Assembly (NCBI GenBank): GCA_014529385.2
Contig: CM043946.1
Location: forward strand, 18,042,077-18,106,076
Source: Adiantum capillus-veneris
Lineage: Eukaryota; Streptophyta; Polypodiopsida; Polypodiales; Pteridaceae
Length of the DNA: 64,000 nt
Reading direction: 5' to 3'
Below, piece after piece: positions 21,991-33,249 of this stretch; positions within the stretch are counted from its first letter, which is position 1, and each line of letters starts with the position of its first letter. A program made the position numbers and the translations under genes. The notes beneath the pieces are model-generated. The model did not search any database. It worked only from the letters and a program-made list of their open reading frames with translations, and was not told where the DNA came from.

Positions 21991-22905
21991 CATTTTATAT
22001 TTAAAATTATTTATTTTTGTCTTTAGCAATTCTATATCATTCCATATCAAGGTTGCATCCATTTGTAACTAAGAAACTTATGTTTGATATCAAAATAAAA
22101 CTTACAAGTATGGAATGAAGAATTCATGGATGTGCAAGAAATATCTTGGTCTTGGCACGCATGTTTTCCTAAAACATTTTTTTTTGTCTCCTTCATATAA
22201 AAGAGTTTTAGAACCTACAAGTCTTTGAAAGGAAAAATATAAAGTCTAATTGTTTGCATTGGGGAATAGAAATCATGGACTTTGAATTGTGTGAGAGACC
22301 TTGTTTGTGGAGAAAAATGTTTGAATAAAAAATGGTTATTTTACATCCTCCATGTAAGAGAGTTTTGGAAACTAAAATATGATGAGAGGAAAATCATGGA
22401 GTCTAAGTGCATGTATTGAGATGTCAATATATGCATGCATATCTTTATTAGGGTCTACGCATAATTGGATGCTTGTGGATGTTAACTTCTCCAATTTATT
22501 ATAAAATAACATATTTAATGTTTTCTTGTGGGTAGTATTTTATTTCACTATATATGTTTTTAGGATGATTTCTTGAACTTCAAATTTAACCTTCTATTTT
22601 GCAATAGAGAAGTACTTAGAGAAATTTTTATGTAAACACGTTTGCTTACCCTTTCACTAATTGTAGCTTAGATAAGAAGTGGACTTTGCATTCCTCCATA
22701 GCCTATCTTAGACAAATGCACCTTGAAACTAACCCTCCTATGTTGCAATTGGCATATGCTACACAGCTTATAAATGGCTCGTACCTTAAGTGAAGAATTT
22801 CTAGATTAGAGGTGTGTGTTGCTTTTATGTGATGCACAAGTGGGTTTATCTCTCAATCGGTGCTAGCTTGGACAAGTGGTGGACCTTGAATTAAAAATTT
22901 AGGTA
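21991..22905. other. AT-rich interval, no gene seen
   Basis: No open phase with recognisable domains. Two satellite-core relatives lie near 22676 (TTAGATAAGAAGTGGACTTT) and 22866 (GCTTGGACAAGTGGTGGACCTT). Confidence 0.5.
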
Positions 22906-23141
22906 CTCCATTTGACCTTAGCTTGAACAAGTTGTGGGCCTTCAAACCAATGTCTCCATGTTAAGATAAGTTGTAAGTAGGATAATAAAGTATAAACAAT
23001 GAAAATGGAATCAATGTACTAGTCTCCATTTGACCTTAGCTTGAACAAGTTGTGGGCCTTCAAACCAATGTCTCCATGTTAAGATAAGTCGTAAGTAGGA
23101 TAATAAAGTATAAACAATGAAAATGGAATCAATGTACTAGT
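22906..23141. repeat. Tandem duplication, 2 x 118 bp
   Basis: 22906-23023 is repeated at 23024-23141 with a single difference seen (AAGTTGTAAG against AAGTCGTAAG). Each copy holds GCTTGAACAAGTTGTGGGCCTTCAAACC, a diverged satellite core, so this is a recent duplication of a satellite-derived segment. Confidence 0.9.
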
Positions 23142-23284
23142 CTCTTGATGGTGCAACCACCCAAAACCATAATTTTTCTTGGCCAATGTTTCTTTCAAAT
23201 GTCTAGTCTAGTACAAAACGTCAACACCTTGTACATGATATATTGAAAGCTGTACAATCTAACAATTGGGATTTTCCCACTTTA

Positions 23285-23775
<491 letters not shown>

Positions 23776-24605
23776 CACACACAAGCTTCTCACTCTCAAA
23801 GCCCCTTTCGTTCTCTCTGCTTCCTTCTAAGCACTCGATTGCTAATGACTTCTCTCTCTCTCTTTCTGTGTGTGTGTGTGTGTGTGTGGCACCTAGGTTT
23901 AGTGTAGTCCCACATATAAATTTTGAAATTTACCTCTAAATTTTAGTTTTGAAGGTGAGAAAACCTACATAATTTTGAAAAAATTATTGTAAATTGGTGT
24001 AAAAACCTTCAAATTTTTTCACTTTATCTCTGTTGTTTCACATATGTAGGTTTGCCAAGTTTTTGGAAAAAAGTTCTTTTCGAGCACTGTGTTGGAGGCG
24101 ATGTTCTCCTTTTGTGTGGAAGGGTCGTGGATGCCCTCCACGGGTATGCCCTCACTCTACATCGTATCCTGCTTCCAAACAGTGAATGCAACCCCGATAC
24201 GATTCCACCTGGAAAAACATAAAAAAATGCAAGGAAAGACGAAGAAAAATCGGCATGAAGAGATGTAGCTATGGATCTGAAGGATGTAGAGAGGGAGGAA
24301 TTCATACCATGGTAACAGAGGGCGAGGCACATGAGGAAAGCTTTAGGAGGAAGGGATATTGTAAGCGTGAGGAAGATGGCGTCTTGGGTAGTGGTAGAGA
24401 TATGGAAGAATACTTTCTTTCTCTCTTAGAACTCGCCAGGTACCCAACACTTGGGACAAGGAAGTCACAACAACTTCACAACTCAAGTAAGGGCAAGCGT
24501 GTGGTATGAATAGCCCTTAAATTTAAGGCTCTTTGTTTTAACCTGCTGTAGTGCCCGTGAGCGGGATATTAAAGGTATAGGGTAAAGGGGGCAATATAAG
24601 GCACC

Positions 24606-24631
24606 CATTAGGAAAAGTTTGGACTCAAAAA
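24606..24631. repeat. 26-bp repeat, inverted partner at 37647-37672
   Basis: CATTAGGAAAAGTTTGGACT followed by CAAAAA is an exact reverse complement of 37647-37672. The flanks beyond are only loosely alike (AGAGAGAGA nearby in both). It may be an end of a dispersed element. Confidence 0.6.
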
Positions 24632-24949
24632 AGGACTTTTTGGCGTTAGAGAGAGAATGTTGTTCGACCAATAGAGTTTGAGTCACCACAACGGTAGCTC
24701 CAATTTATTTGATTTTTATCTCAAATTTGTGCATTTTCAACAAAGAGTTTTTTCTGTTAAAAAGATCTCAATAAGAAGATACGACACGATTTGTGCAAAT
24801 TATTCTCCTGCCATGGACGACGAACGTCGAATGTGCCATAACTCACATTCAATGAGGCACGTCTTTTGATGAACACTTTTCAAGCTACTACTTCTTGTGT
24901 AAACTAGTGAGCCTCTTTTCTTTTATCTTTTTTGCTTAGTGTCACTTCA

Positions 24950-26142
24950 CAGCTAATAGAAGCAGAGATGGAAGGAAGATTACCACGACGACCATCCGCC
25001 TCTGTTAAATCTGTGGAACTATTCAACAGCTTTGACTTAGACCATGGTCGCTGGATGTCTACCACAGTCACCATTGGTAGTTGGGTTCTGCTTCAAACAA
25101 GAAGAAGAAAACGGATGTCAAATGAATTCATCAACAACTACAAAGGACGTGTGAAAGATTTTCGCTTGTCTCAAATGGGAAAGACAGTGAAAGAGGTGCT
25201 CATTGAGCACCTTTTGAGCATATTGAGCAAACGGGAAAGACAGTGAAAGAGGTGCCATTGAAAGTGGTTCACATTGAGCATGCATATATGCACTCCGAAC
25301 TACGACTACAACAGTCACCTTTGGGGTTTCCTACTCATAGACCAAACTGTGTGACTACTATATTGCTAAAATGTTTTTAAAGATCTTTCAAGTTATTTTG
25401 TTGACTATTTCTTGTGACCATTCTCTTATCTTTTGTTTTTGCATATATTTATCCTTCTAACAAAGAAGATTGGCAACCAGTTGAGTGCATAATTGGTATT
25501 TTTGATGCTTTTCATGCTTCGGTGGGAGAACTTATGTACAGAACTAGTGCGAGAAGAGCTCTCGCAGAGAGGGGAGTTTTCTTTTACGACTACTTTTACA
25601 ACGCCCCTTGATCTGTCCATGGATTTGTCACTTTGAAACCTTTCCCTCTTCCCCAACAAGATTCCCCAAAGTGGCCAGTTCCAACTTCATAAACCTCTGA
25701 GTGTTTTAAACTCAAGCTTCATTAGGAAATTTTGAAGTGTTTGCGACCAAACATTGCAAGCAGGCAAGTACAAGTCAGTCTATTTATGCCATTACATGTC
25801 TTTACAGATTTCTTCCACGATGAGGAGGTTAGAAAAACAGAAACCATGTTCATCTGCAAATCCCAAACTTGCCTTGATTTTTTGGATGATAATTGGGATG
25901 TCAGTGATTCTGAAGGCATTTTGTGCAAAGTTGACAAGCGCTCGGTTGTGTGCAAGTCTATGATAGCATCACAGAATTTTATAGTTTCTTTCTACTACAT
26001 GAGGTGGCATCGAGTGAATGGTCAGTTGGTAGCTATGGATCAAGATTTAAGTGACGATGCTTTTAATCCCTTGATGTCCATCGAGATATGGTTTGAAATT
26101 ATTTGCTTACAATTGTTGTGGTTAGATCAAATGTCACTTTAA
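24950..26142 (+). other. Unrecognised exon-like open stretches
   Basis: Three readable plus-strand stretches: 24968-25246 (EGRLPRRPSASVKSVELF, then RWMSTTVTIGSWVLLQTR), 25414-25611 (EDWQPVECIIGIFDAFHASV), and 25732-26142 (VFTDFFHDEEVRKTETMF and CLDFLDDNWDVSDSEGILCK). Amino-acid make-up is gene-like, but each is short and bounded by stops or possible splice sites, and I recognise no family. A local duplication of GGGAAAGACAGTGAAAGAGGTG (25178 and 25232) interrupts the first. They could be exons of one gene lying convergent to the H3-Ulp1 gene, or remains of the same mobile element. Confidence 0.3.
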
Positions 26143-26591
26143 GACAGGTTCGAGAGATCTGTTAAATGAGTCCGATCTCAATTTGCCTTCAAAATTTGTT
26201 TTCAAGTGTAACATGAGAAAGATACTAAGCTACATGTATTACTTTTATACGTTGATGTCTCTATCGTGCTCATGTATCCCAATGTCTTATCGCGTACGTT
26301 GCATTGCAAGTACCTCACAGACAAGAAAAAACGACTCTTTGTGCATAGATTACCAGCGACAAACTTGAAATAGTGAACTAAATTTACACAATGATTTAAA
26401 TACTATTCTCAAAGATTACTCGACAAAGGCAGCTCTCTACATTACCAAACACCATTGGATCCTCACTCTCTCATTTTTATGGAAAATTGTACTTAACATT
26501 TTGTAAACTTTGAACCATAATCAAAACAAAAGTGAAATTTCGATCCACTACTTGTAATCAACTTGTCAAAAGTACATTTCATAATCTCTTT

Positions 26592-28611
26592 CTAATCTTG
26601 TGCGTGCGGTGATGTGGGGGCTTTGGGTTGAGGTTGAGGAGAGGTGGTGGCTTGGGGGTTTGGAGGCTCTGGAGCTGCTTCATGAGTAGGAGAGCTGTTG
26701 GGTGGGGGTTTTGGGGGCTCTGGAGCTGCTTCATGAGCAGGAGAGGTGCTGGGTGGGGGGTTTGAGGGTTCTGGTGCTGTTTCTTCAGGACGAGAGTAGG
26801 TGGGAGCTTGGGTTGGGGAGGCATCTGGGGAGATATTGATATGTGCTTGTGTTGGTGTGGCAGACACAGGGTATCTTGTCGGCGGAGGCCTAGGCGCGGG
26901 CCTTCGTGCTGGTGGGATAAAAGCATCACGTGCTCCGTCTGGACGCATGGTCGCGCAATTGATCAAGTTTTCAATCATTCTATTTCTAAACGAAGAAACA
27001 TCAACCTTTGAATAATCTGCTAAATTTCTTACCTGCGTTAAGAACATCATGTTTATTAACATAGCTACTAACTTATTAAAATACAAATCTGTAAACGAGT
27101 GTCAAATGCTTACACTTCTACGAATTCCATCAAGCATGACCCCTAACAAAATTTCTGCATTAAATAAGACCCTCCATCCACAAGAGTAGGCATCGTCCTG
27201 CTTAGGGACTTTGCAACTAATAATCGTAAGATTCTCATATATCTTCTCTTGCATTAAAGCTTCAAGAGCAGACACAAGCTTCCGAACAGATCTGTGAAAA
27301 ATACAATTAAATTTCATAAACGAATTTTAACAAAATTCTATGCAATGTCGAATAAAATACAAAACCTTTTACCTACGTACTTCACCATGAAATCCATGGG
27401 ATGAATTAGCAAGGTAGCACCGGTTTCGTTCAAGGTGTAAGAGAACAAGACTCCAATGAGATCTGTTACAAATAAACATAAGAAAAACATATGTCATCAC
27501 AATAAATTAGAGTTCAAGATAAAATAATTTCACTATTGAAAACATTGCGTACCCTTCATGATAAGCCAGAACAAAAATTTTGCCGTATCCATGTTCACTG
27601 ACTGGAACCAGTCAACTACTTCCACTAAAGATGTATCCTCGGACGTCAAAACGACCGAGAGGTTCGAGTCAAGGACGGCGACATCATCTTGCATATTCCA
27701 GGGAAAATTTGAAACTACAAAACTGTAAAGAAATTCGTGTCATACAAAATTGAATATATTAAAATAATTTATTGTGAAAAAAAGAATAGCACACACCAAA
27801 GCAAGAAATTGATGATTGAGTCTGTGAGTTCCCTCGTCCGGTTCTGTAAAATTGCAATCTTCTGTGGGTGATAAGGAAAATACAGAATGCGTCCCCACAC
27901 AGGAAGGCCAACATGGAAGTAGGAAAACAGCGATGACAAATCATCAACGTTGGCGTAGCTGATGGCATCTGCCATTTGTTTCTCCATCATCTCAAGGCGT
28001 AACTGTTGCAATCTCTCACTATCGTCTTCTGTTGTGTCTCGCTCGGTGTTGAGACGGGTGCTGTATCGATGCATTTGTGTAGACACTTCATGAACTTTGA
28101 CCTGGTCAATAGGTGGTATTCTGAGAATAGTGTCCATCTTTCGGTCTGAAATACCGGCAGGCGGTATTGTTTTGTCATACCTGAACCTGAGAAGGCGAAG
28201 TGTGTTGATGTCTCGCGGCATCAATGTTGTTCTATGGGCGTGGGCCGAGAGAATGTAGCCGTCCTGGAAAAGCTCTACAAAAAAATCCTCGGCGGCCTCG
28301 TGCAAGCACCCCATTGCACCTCGAGACCACCGGAAATTCAGGTTGTTTTGCTCGCAAATCTCGCGAACTACTCTCTGGAATGGCAGTTTAGGTATTGCCA
28401 ATGAAAAGTTATTTTGGAGCTTACGAAGTTCGAGTAGAACGCTCCTATTCTGATCATATCTTCTTCTTCGCATTGTTGCACGTAACTGCGGCATGGTCTT
28501 GCCCGGAATCACATGCGATGTTGATGGTTGCACAGTAGACGAGCTAGCCTGGCCCTGCGGAGCAGATTGACCAGGATAAACCTTCCTTGCTATTTGCTTT
28601 GTGCGGGCCAT
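26592..28611 (-). CDS. Histone H3 - Ulp1/C48 cysteine protease fusion, five predicted exons
   Basis: Start ATG at 28611. Predicted exons: 28611-27797, 27722-27553, 27462-27373, 27291-27116, 27088-26592, with GT-AG introns. Residues 1-10 (MARTKQIARK) match the H3 tail; residues ~54-146 match the H3 fold (LPFQRVVREI, LHEAAEDFFVELF, MPRDI). A linker follows to ~256, then a Ulp1-type domain begins with LTDSIINFLL. Exon 2 ends KIFVLAYHEG, exon 3 starts SHWSLVLLHLERN (catalytic His) and contains NSSHGFHGE (Asn at the usual Asp position), and exon 4 has VPKQDDAYSCGWRVLFNAEI (oxyanion Gln and nucleophile Cys). The C-terminus is Pro-rich with three AAPEPP/TAPEPS-type repeats. Exon 2 needs a 1-nt shift near 27605 to join its two readable phases. 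Ulp1-like domains are common in plant transposons, so this may be mobile-element cargo. I know of no H3-Ulp1 fusion in either context. Confidence 0.72.
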
Positions 28612-28728
28612 GACCTGAACAAGGAGAATGCGAGGAAATATGGAAATCTGGATGTGGGTAAAAAGGCAGAGTGACTAGAGACACTTCGGAAAAAACGGTG
28701 AGAAAAAAAACGAAAGGGGAGGGGGGGG

Positions 28729-28734
28729 TTTATA
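28729..28734 (-). promoter_or_regulatory. TATA box of the H3-Ulp1 gene
   Basis: On the minus strand AATATAAACC lies 118 bp before the ATG, followed by a pyrimidine-rich stretch typical of a plant 5' UTR. Confidence 0.6.
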
Positions 28735-28822
28735 TTAGCGGAATAAGTATAATGAGAAGAGGTGGCTGCATTAATCATCACATCGCGAGGTATGACGAGA
28801 AGCGTGCGAGCATAATGATTAC

Positions 28823-28836
28823 GTGCCACGTGGCAC
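28823..28836. promoter_or_regulatory. Perfect 14-bp G-box palindrome
   Basis: GTGCCACGTGGCAC contains the CACGTG core bound by plant bZIP and bHLH factors. It lies ~95 bp upstream of the TATA box of the H3-Ulp1 gene, so it is placed to regulate it. Function is inferred from position and motif. Confidence 0.6.
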
Positions 28837-28938
28837 ATCAGGACAAAAGAGCCCCAACGGGTTGCCCTAGCAACAATGGTATGTCGCGACACAACGCGAG
28901 GAGGCGGACCATAATACTCTGCACTGGTCGTATCGCGT

Positions 28939-29149
28939 TGACGGGAGCAAAGCGAACCCCGAACCCTGACGGCCTCTAAAACACTGGGGACCGAATAGCG
29001 CACCTCGAGCCTGTCATGGTAAAGCAAACAGGGGGCACCACCTAGCTTCAGCGGCTAGGATGCAAACAACACACCACCATAACAAAGTTTTCATCCAAGA
29101 GAGATGGATGCTTGGGAGCAATGATGAAGAGGAAAGGGAATGAGATCAA

Positions 29150-29206
<57 letters not shown>

Positions 29207-30514
29207 GGTATAGCGGCTTAGTACTTAGGCACACACAAAAGGATGGCGAATCTGCACACCCTTCACGCATACACAAGCTCACTCCAAACACAAGACTAGG
29301 TGGTGATTCCGCACACCTCACATGGGCAAAACATTGCAAGAAAACATACTCACAAAACCTCAAGATTTATTTGGAGAATAAGGCGATGAAATGGGGAGCA
29401 TAGGGTAGGGGAATGAGAAGGGAGAGCGTGGTAGAGCACATGGCGGATAGGTGGGAGTTGATGGTGAAGACTCGCACGAGGGTTACGGCCATCATCCTTC
29501 CTTTAGTTTCCCTTCACCTTCCATAGCCCAAGGGTGTAGACGTCATGCTTAAGACGAGCATGGTGATTGCGGTGATGGTGATGGTGTGGGTGTGTGTGTG
29601 TGCACTAGGCACACACAGTGCATAGTGTACTCTTTGGTGATGGTCTGTGTCCTTAGTGTGATGGTGACCCCTCTTTATATAGGGGAGGAGGGGGGAGAAA
29701 CTCTAGAATTTAGAAATGACGAAATCATTATCTACATAGGCCATGTGACTGTGGGCCCCACTTGTCTGGCTGTGTGTATATGTGCCAGAACAGCAGTCTC
29801 ATGAGAGAGAGACTAAGAGAGAGAGATGGGTTGATGAAAAAAAGTGAGAGGTGACATGGAGAATGAAGTAATTACAAGAGGGGAGAGAGGGGGGTGTGTT
29901 CAGAGGTGAAACTGTGTGCAGATGTGTGTGAACACAAGAAAAATCAGGTAACCATCGGGTGGGGATGGGTCTGTGGGCACCTTTTTCAGTGAAACTGAGT
30001 GTGTGTGAGTGTGGGGGAGGTTATTTAGCTACAAGACAAAAGACATGGCGCCCTTTAGAGAGAGAGGGGGATATTTGGGTCATGGGATATGATAGGAGAG
30101 AGAAAGAGGGGGTGGGGTATACTATTTTGGAAGATAGGGTAAGTTGCATGTGAGTTAGGGTGCATTATTGGTGAGTTATAATGCATTATTGGTGAGAGGC
30201 GGGGTAGCTTGAGGGGAGAGAGAAAGGAGAAAGGACAAGGGGAAGAGAGAGGGGGTTGACCTTTTGAGTGGAGGAGAGGAAAAGGGACACCCGGCGGGGC
30301 AACAATGAAGAAAAAGGAGGCAAGGTGGGGATGGGCTACCCCGCAGGGATGAGGTGGCCTATTTTACCTTTCTTATATATTTACATAATCATACTTTATT
30401 TTTTTCTTACTTTTTCCAATGCTTTTTATCACTCCCTCCCTAAGAGGGGGTTTTCATGGGGTGGGGACGAGAGAAGAGGGGTATGGGAGCTTGGCTTGTG
30501 AAAAGCCCCCATCA
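28939..30514 (-). repeat. 3' LTR of Tat-like gypsy element
   Basis: The right end CCCCCATCA meets a PPT (CCAAAAGGGGAGGG on the minus strand) just after the pol stop. The left end is placed at TGACGGGAGC near 28939 by similarity with the LTR at 38518-39455; it is uncertain by tens of bases. It contains the hairpin (29041-29059), two CCGCACACC-type motifs (29241 and 29299), a GT/GA microsatellite (29148-29200) and a minus-strand TATA box (29674-29681). It lies on the same strand as, and about 330 bp upstream of, the H3-Ulp1 gene. Confidence 0.75.
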
Positions 30515-30532
30515 TTAGCCCTCCCCTTTTGG
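30515..30532 (-). promoter_or_regulatory. Polypurine tract of gypsy element
   Basis: On the minus strand CCAAAAGGGGAGGGCTAA stands between the pol stop (30543-30545) and the LTR start TGATGGGGG. Confidence 0.65.
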
Positions 30533-30542
30533 CTAGAGGCAT

Positions 30543-32920
30543 TCATGTCTCTAGCTCATCTGTTTGATCATTATCGTCGGAGGTGGCGGCTGATGGTGTG
30601 TCCTCATCTGGAATGTCAATTGGTGGAGCCTGGTCAAATCCAAGAAAATAAGGTTTAAGTCGCCAACCATTTACCCTAGTTTTATGAAGTTTTCCATCAG
30701 CCTCCATAAGCTGGTAGCTTCCATTGGCATACTTTTTCCTGACGATGAAAGGACCTTCCCATCGGAGTAGGATTTTCTTATCCTTGCGCATGTCGAAGCG
30801 ATTGTCGTAGCGGAGCACCAACATTCCTTTCTTCAATTCTTTTTTCTGGAGATGCTCGTTAAAGCTAAGCCGTCTATGCTCTGCTTGTGCTGCATAATAA
30901 TTTATTGCTTCTTCTCTGTCCAGCTGCAGTCTTTCCAAGTTGATGATGTGATCTCTCAAATGCATGTTCGGCTGTTGAAGCTGGCTTGCCATTACTCTAA
31001 GACTTTGTAGTTGCACTTCAATGGGCAAGATTGCTTCCTTACCAAATACTAGATGATACGGTGTGAATCCCAAGGATGTACGAAATGAAGTTCTGTAGGC
31101 CCATAAAGCTCGTAGTAGATACTTATCCCAGTCTCCAGGATGATTGTTTACCTGCTTGGTAATAATTTTAGAAACCATTCCATTTACCTTTTCAACTAGG
31201 CCATTACATTGAGGGTAATATGGTGAAGAGTGCCTGCTTGTAATGCCCAGTTTTTGCATTAATTCTCCTACCAAGTCTGCTCTGAAACCTGGCCCTCTAT
31301 CAGAGATGATCTCTAAAGGTGTGCCAAACCTACAGCATATGTGCTCGTAGATAAATTTAGCTACCTCTACCGCTGTGATTCTAGTGGTGGCTGTAGCCTC
31401 TGCCCATCTGGTCATGTAGTCGACCCCCATGATAATGTAGAATTTTCCTGAGTTGGCCCTAGGTAATGGCCCAATGGCATCGATACCCCATTTTTCAAAT
31501 GGGCCATATGAGAGAATAGGTGTCTGTGGTTCAGGCATAAGTGACCTAGTGCCGGCCTTTTGACCCAACTTACATGTTTTGCACCAGTGGTGTACATCAC
31601 GGTTGAGGCTAGGCCATATGAATCCTGCCTGCAAGATTTTCCTACTTGTTATGTCTAGGGCAAAGTGACCACCACAAACCCCATCGTGACAGCTAGCAAT
31701 TACTCCCGTGATTTCGTGAGAGAGAGGGACCTTCCTGAGTATTTGGTCCTTACCCTTACAGTACAAACCATCATTGATGAGTCGATACCTTGTGGCCTTC
31801 CGCGTCAGCCATTGCTTCTGTCCCTTTGTTAAATCTGATGGGCATTCCCCTGTTTCCAAAAAATGCATGATGTCAGGCAAGGCATCACTTCCTTGAAATA
31901 GAGGGAGCTTTAGTTTTATTGCTCCAACCACCACTTTCTGTAGTCTTTCACTTGCTCGGGCATCTGCTTCTTGGTTTTGAGCCCTTGGGATATGGTGTAT
32001 TTGAACTTCTTCAAACTTACCCAACAAGATTTTTACACCACTTAAGTGAGTCCTTAAACTAGGATTCTTGCATGTCCATGCTCCATTTACTTGCCTTACC
32101 AGAAGTAGAGCATCCCCAAATACATTAAGGCGTTGTACACCTTGCGAGACGCACCATTGTAGACCCTTGGTTAGTGCTGCATACTCAGCTTCATTGTTAG
32201 AATGTGAATCTAACAATTGGCCCAACAAAAATACCTTTGTCCCTTTGTCATCAAAGACCACTATGCCTGCAGCTGCTTTGTCGGACGCTCCCTTGTAGGC
32301 TCCATCAAAGTAGAGAGAGTATGCTCCTTCTACCATCGGTGGTACTGGAGGTAATCGGACTTCTCCTTCCTTAGATTGCTTCTCCTTCCTTTCAAAGACT
32401 TGGTAGGTCATGAGTCCCCCCAAACTTGCCCTTGTCGTGCTTTCTACCTGTACCGTGTAGTCAAACTCTTGCAGACGAACTAGCCATTTAGTAATTCTAG
32501 CAGACACATCCATGTGTTGTACAACATAGGGAAATATTTCATCCGTGGTTAGAATCACAAATTGCTTAGGCAGCAAATATGACCTAAAATTTGTAGTTGC
32601 AAATCTAAGAGCTAGGACTAAGTGTTCCACATGGGTGAAACCTTTCTCTCCTGCTGTCATCATTCGACTAGAGAAGTAGATTGGCCTCATGAAAGATGTC
32701 GTCGTATCCTTTTGGAGGACCACAGCCCCCAATGAGTCATCACCAATACTTGAGGTGACATAGAATTTTTCATCCCACTTAGGTGGTGAGATAGTTGGCA
32801 GAGTGGCTAAGACCTCCTTTACCTTGTTGTAGTGATGCTCGCTTTCCTCGTCCCAAGTGAAAGTTGATCTTTGAGTGAGTTGTTGCAGTGGTAGAACAAG
32901 TTGTGATAGTAGATGTATGC
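30543..32920 (-). CDS. Gypsy (Tat-type) RNase H, second RNase H and integrase; RT missing
   Basis: The readable frame begins at 33050, but homology starts at about 32920 (LPLQQLTQRSTFTWDEE). In order: the ordinary gypsy RNase H (VVLQKDTTTSFMRPIYFSSR), then a second archaeal-type RNase H (LYFDGAYKGASDKAAAGIVV, SNNEAEYAALTKGLQW, GDALLLVRQ), then integrase with a zinc segment (HHWCKTCKLGQK), and core D (WGIDAIGPL), D (ISDRGPGF) and E (NGLVEKVNG). It ends RLKPYFLGFDQAPP with no chromodomain. Dual RNase H and no chromodomain point to the Tat lineage. It is open for ~790 codons with no internal stop. Gag, protease and RT are absent; the 5' side is replaced by copia-related sequence. Confidence 0.88.
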
Positions 32921-33249
32921 AATCGCAGTTTTCAGGCAGTTTTTGCTCGTGGGAGCATCCTCGACGTTCCGGGAGTATTCTAAGTAGGTGACCTGCGGTT
33001 TTACTCCCCTTTTGAAGCCGTTTGAGCCCTCTGAATTTTGTTCTGAGCAACGTAGCAGAAGTTACTTTTCGGAGGCATTTAGATCAAGAGGGTGTGCTTT
33101 TTGACAAATTTTCTTCAGGTAAACAGTTCTTTTGGGAAGCAGCTTGTCTTAGCTTTGTGCTAAGATTTTGTGTAGAGTTTTGCTTACATTGGAGAGGAGA
33201 TTTTTGAATCTCTTGGAGGTTCTTTTGCTCTCTTGTGTGCATCCACAGT

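Noticed and set aside
27769-28611. H3-like frame read as a centromeric H3 (CENH3)
   Set aside because: The loop-1 region is not lengthened and the tail keeps ARTKQ/ARK; with the protease fusion there is no positive reason to call it CENH3.
28590-29027. 145-codon minus-strand ORF upstream of and overlapping the H3 start
   Set aside because: It spans the promoter, 5' UTR and LTR end in another frame and has no domain resemblance.
29140-29403. ORF with RERERERE stretch
   Set aside because: Translation of the GA microsatellite inside a gypsy LTR.
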